This document shows positions 4,702-6,808 of a DNA stretch of 6,808 nucleotides, in pieces. A model generated the notes under the pieces. The model worked only from the letters and a program-made list of their open reading frames with translations, ran no database searches and was not told where the DNA came from. Position 1 is the first letter of the stretch, and each line of letters starts with the position of its first letter. A program made the translations under genes and the position numbers. Source of the stretch: an uncultured Polyangiaceae bacterium (lineage in GTDB: Bacteria > Myxococcota_A > Polyangia > Polyangiales > Houyiibacteriaceae); contig CAMYMX010000190.1 of NCBI GenBank assembly GCA_947259605.1, forward strand, positions 1 to 6,808, in the 5' to 3' direction.

Positions 4702-6808
4702 TGAAGGCAGCGTCGCCGTTTGGGCGAAGTGCGCCGTCGACGGATGAGCAGCGTCAGGCCCAAGAGCAGCACCGCCGGTCCGAACGGTCCCCCTGCCCGC
4801 CCCGAAAGCTCGATTTCGCAGCCGTAAGGCGAGCTTGGCCGAGCGTCTTGGACACGAGCTGCTTCGCCGGTCACGTCGTCTGGCCGGGAGTGGTTCCCGG
4901 GGCCAGCCGCCAGATTGGGCTCTGCCGGCGCGGGTCGAAGGCGAAGCGCCGGATCGCCGAGGAGCATGTAGACCTGATGCAGTTGGACGGGCTCGTCACC
5001 GGCTGCCCGATGCGCTCTGAGCATGGCCTCTCCGATCGTCTCGGCGTCGGAGGCGAAAACCGCTTCGGTGAAGCCCCTTCGCAGCGCATCCGAATCGACG
5101 TGATTCGACCAGCCGGTCGCGCTGAAGATACCGGCGCTCGCGCCCTTGGTGAGCAGGTCCTCCCCGAGTGAGGAGAAGCCCGGGATGTCGAAGCGGAGGA
5201 TGTTGCAGCTCCAGCTGAGCACGACCGGGCGGCTTTGGAGCTCCACGAGCTCTGGAACGTCGGCCTGTGTGAGCAAGCCTTCATCCGCGAGCCGATCGAG
5301 CCCACCGTGCCCCACGTAGCTCACCCAGCCGAGCGGCCCCTGCCACATCGAGAAGAGCCGATCGCGCGCCGCTTCGAGGTGCTCGATGTTAAGATCGATT
5401 TCCTGCTTGCGTTCGGGCGCTACCCAATCCGCAAGAAGGCGGGCCGCAGCGGCAAACTCGTCTCGCGCCGAGTCATCGGCAGCGAACAGGGCATCCATCG
5501 ACTCGTGATCCCCTTCGAAGGACTCGATGGCATCGAGGATGCGCGCGAGCTCCTCCCCGTTCGCGATCGGTAGTCGGCCGATCGCGATCTCTGGAACACC
5601 GTCCTCCCCGTCCAGATCGCCAAGCATCGAGTCTGATGGAAACAAGCCACCGTCGGTCGTGGCGAGCGCGGGTGGGAGCCAGTTGCCGCCCAGGCCCTTG
5701 AGGTCGCGGTAGTCGAAGCTGCCTTTGCCGACCAGAGTTGCGAAGCGAGGCGCGGTGTCCCAGTGATGCCAAGCGAACGTGAGAAAATCGTGAATCGCCT
5801 GCGGATCCGCTTCACCGTCGCTGAACGCCCAGTAGACGTCGTCGACGTCGAGGAGAAGGACGCGGTAGCCGTCGGCTTCGCGGTAGTCGGCGAGCGCTTG
5901 CGCATCGGCAAGGAGATGCGAGGCGCTGATGATGAGGTAATCCACGTTCCGGTCGGTGGAGCGAAGGTTGGTCGCAGCGTGCGCCTGAACCAGGCTCGGA
6001 GCCGAAATGCTGCCTGGGGGGACGGCGAGGAAACGAAGGCCGGAGCCTTCCACTGCGAAGCTCAGGTCACCGGACTCGCTGAGCAGGGCCTCGCCGTAGT
6101 ACTTGGGCGCCGCCGGCGTCGTTACGTCGTAAAGGTGGACCGTCTCCGATGGCAGGCCCGTCACCGAGTGAAGACCGTCTTCGGCACCTGCAAAGCGGAA
6201 CACGGATCCTTCCGCCTGGGCCAGCCGAAGGTAGTCCACTTCGACAGCATCGACGTACAGGACCGGCGGAGCTTCGCCGGCGACGTGCTGCTCGATGATG
6301 AGCTCGTTCTCGACGCCAGCCGCCATCTCCGCAAGCGGCACGCGAATCGTATGACGCTTGCGTCCGAGCAGATCGAAGACGCCGAGACTCTGCTCGTTCC
6401 AGTGAAGCTCGACGCGGTGCGGCTGATCTGGGTGGGCGGTAGCCCCGTGCACCAGAACGCGAAGCTCCTGGGCGCCCGAGCCGTCGAGGGCCGGCAAGGA
6501 CACGGGAATCACCACCTGCGCTTCAGACGACAGCGCATGCCAAAAGAACAGGTCCTGCCGCGGGTCGGGCGCGCCGCTCGGACCGGAGAATACATTCTCC
6601 TCGAGGCGCTTCGTGTCGAGGAAACGGTGGGGCTCGGCGGGCGGGCGTTCCACCAGCGTTCGCCGCTCCATCGTCACGCCTTCCTGCAACGACACGAGGT
6701 AGCGATGATGAGCGGAAAACGGCGAGTCGATTTCGGGCGCGACGAAGCGCATCGCGGCGCCATCATCCACGGCGTGCCAAGCGACCGACTCGCCGCGAAG
6801 GCGAAGGT
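4698..6808 (-). CDS. C25 (gingipain-type) cysteine peptidase with MYXO-CTERM-like tail, 5' partial
   Basis: The frame stays open to the right edge, so the true start and any signal peptide lie outside; 702 residues are visible. An internal GTG at 6770 is not a convincing start because coding-like sequence continues upstream. The first 270 or so residues look beta-rich and non-catalytic. The catalytic part follows: VDYLIISASH, ADYREADGYRVLLLDVDDVY, AIHDFL, then LVGKGSFDYRD and IAIGRLP, all typical of Peptidase_C25. The dyad is His in YVGHGG (codon 5307-5309) and Cys in LSWSCN (codon 5205-5207), 34 residues apart and close to the gingipain spacing. GAS/AGIFSATGW and LLGDPALRLR close the domain. 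The protein should be a secreted or surface-bound endopeptidase; no substrate can be assigned. It ends in a Cys, hydrophobic helix, Arg-cluster tail. It lies 69 bp upstream of nuoA and is probably a separate transcription unit. Confidence 0.88.
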   Translation of the reverse strand, partial: LRLRGESVAWHAVDDGAAMRFVAPEIDSPFSAHHRYLVSLQEGVTMERRTLVERPPAEPHRFLDTKRLEENVFSGPSGAPDPRQDLFFWHALSSEAQVVIPVSLPALDGSGAQELRVLVHGATAHPDQPHRVELHWNEQSLGVFDLLGRKRHTIRVPLAEMAAGVENELIIEQHVAGEAPPVLYVDAVEVDYLRLAQAEGSVFRFAGAEDGLHSVTGLPSETVHLYDVTTPAAPKYYGEALLSESGDLSFAVEGSGLRFLAVPPGSISAPSLVQAHAATNLRSTDRNVDYLIISASHLLADAQALADYREADGYRVLLLDVDDVYWAFSDGEADPQAIHDFLTFAWHHWDTAPRFATLVGKGSFDYRDLKGLGGNWLPPALATTDGGLFPSDSMLGDLDGEDGVPEIAIGRLPIANGEELARILDAIESFEGDHESMDALFAADDSARDEFAAAARLLADWVAPERKQEIDLNIEHLEAARDRLFSMWQGPLGWVSYVGHGGLDRLADEGLLTQADVPELVELQSRPVVLSWSCNILRFDIPGFSSLGEDLLTKGASAGIFSATGWSNHVDSDALRRGFTEAVFASDAETIGEAMLRAHRAAGDEPVQLHQVYMLLGDPALRLRPAPAEPNLAAGPGNHSRPDDVTGEAARVQDARPSSPYGCEIELSGRAGGPFGPAVLLLGLTLLIRRRRTSPKRRRCLH
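4701..4820 (-). other. MYXO-CTERM-like C-terminal sorting tail of the C25 peptidase
   Basis: The last 40 residues hold a lone Cys in YGCEIELSGRAGG (Cys codon 4818-4820), a hydrophobic segment FGPAVLLLGLTLLI (about 4743-4782) and then RRRR followed by a second basic patch (SPKRRR). This tripartite layout is known for MYXO-CTERM proteins, in which a membrane protease of the myxosortase type processes the tail at the invariant Cys for surface display. The GG just before the helix also recalls GlyGly-CTERM tails handled by rhombosortase. The extra ten residues after the Arg cluster, including a second Cys near the end, are longer than the usual short basic finish. Confidence 0.6.

Overview
The window reads right to left: essentially all coding content is on the minus strand. 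It holds the 5' part of an operon for respiratory complex I (proton-pumping NADH:quinone oxidoreductase), in the order nuoA-nuoB-nuoC-nuoD-nuoG-nuoH. nuoH runs off the left edge. Upstream of the operon, and entering from the right edge, is most of a gene for a gingipain-type (family C25) cysteine peptidase. The C25 protein ends in a Cys / hydrophobic helix / Arg-cluster tail that resembles the MYXO-CTERM surface-anchoring signal. That tail and the GC-rich sequence suggest a myxobacterium-like member of the Myxococcota. This assignment is an inference and was not tested by a search.

Layout: about 4698-6808 C25 peptidase (5' end missing); 4629-4697 a 69-bp gap with a candidate promoter for the nuo genes; 4269-4628 nuoA; 3736-4281 nuoB; 3005-3739 nuoC; 1787-3004 nuoD; about 1664-1786 a structured spacer; 74-1648 nuoG; 1-77 start of nuoH. 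The nuo genes are packed tightly: 13-bp overlap A/B, ATGA overlap B/C, TAG directly followed by ATG at C/D, and ATGA overlap G/H. There is no gene-free stretch over 300 bases.

NuoB, C and D build the membrane-proximal arm that carries cluster N2 and the quinone site. NuoA and NuoH are membrane subunits next to that site. NuoG carries the Fe-S chain (N1b, N4, N5, N7) coming from the NADH site. The NADH-oxidising subunits NuoE and NuoF usually lie between nuoD and nuoG but are absent here. In their place is a roughly 125-bp spacer bounded by a perfect 12-bp inverted repeat. One arm contains the nuoD stop codon and the other ends just before nuoG. NuoG is a short form with an abbreviated C-terminal molybdopterin-oxidoreductase-like domain, yet it keeps the four-Cys N7 motif.

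Non-coding signals worth attention are the D/G spacer element, a perfect 10-bp hairpin at the nuoC/nuoD junction that buries the nuoD ribosome binding site, and a consensus -35 box overlapping the peptidase stop codon. I did not find a clearly new multi-gene system. The novelty lies in the rearranged complex I operon and its RNA or repeat structures.
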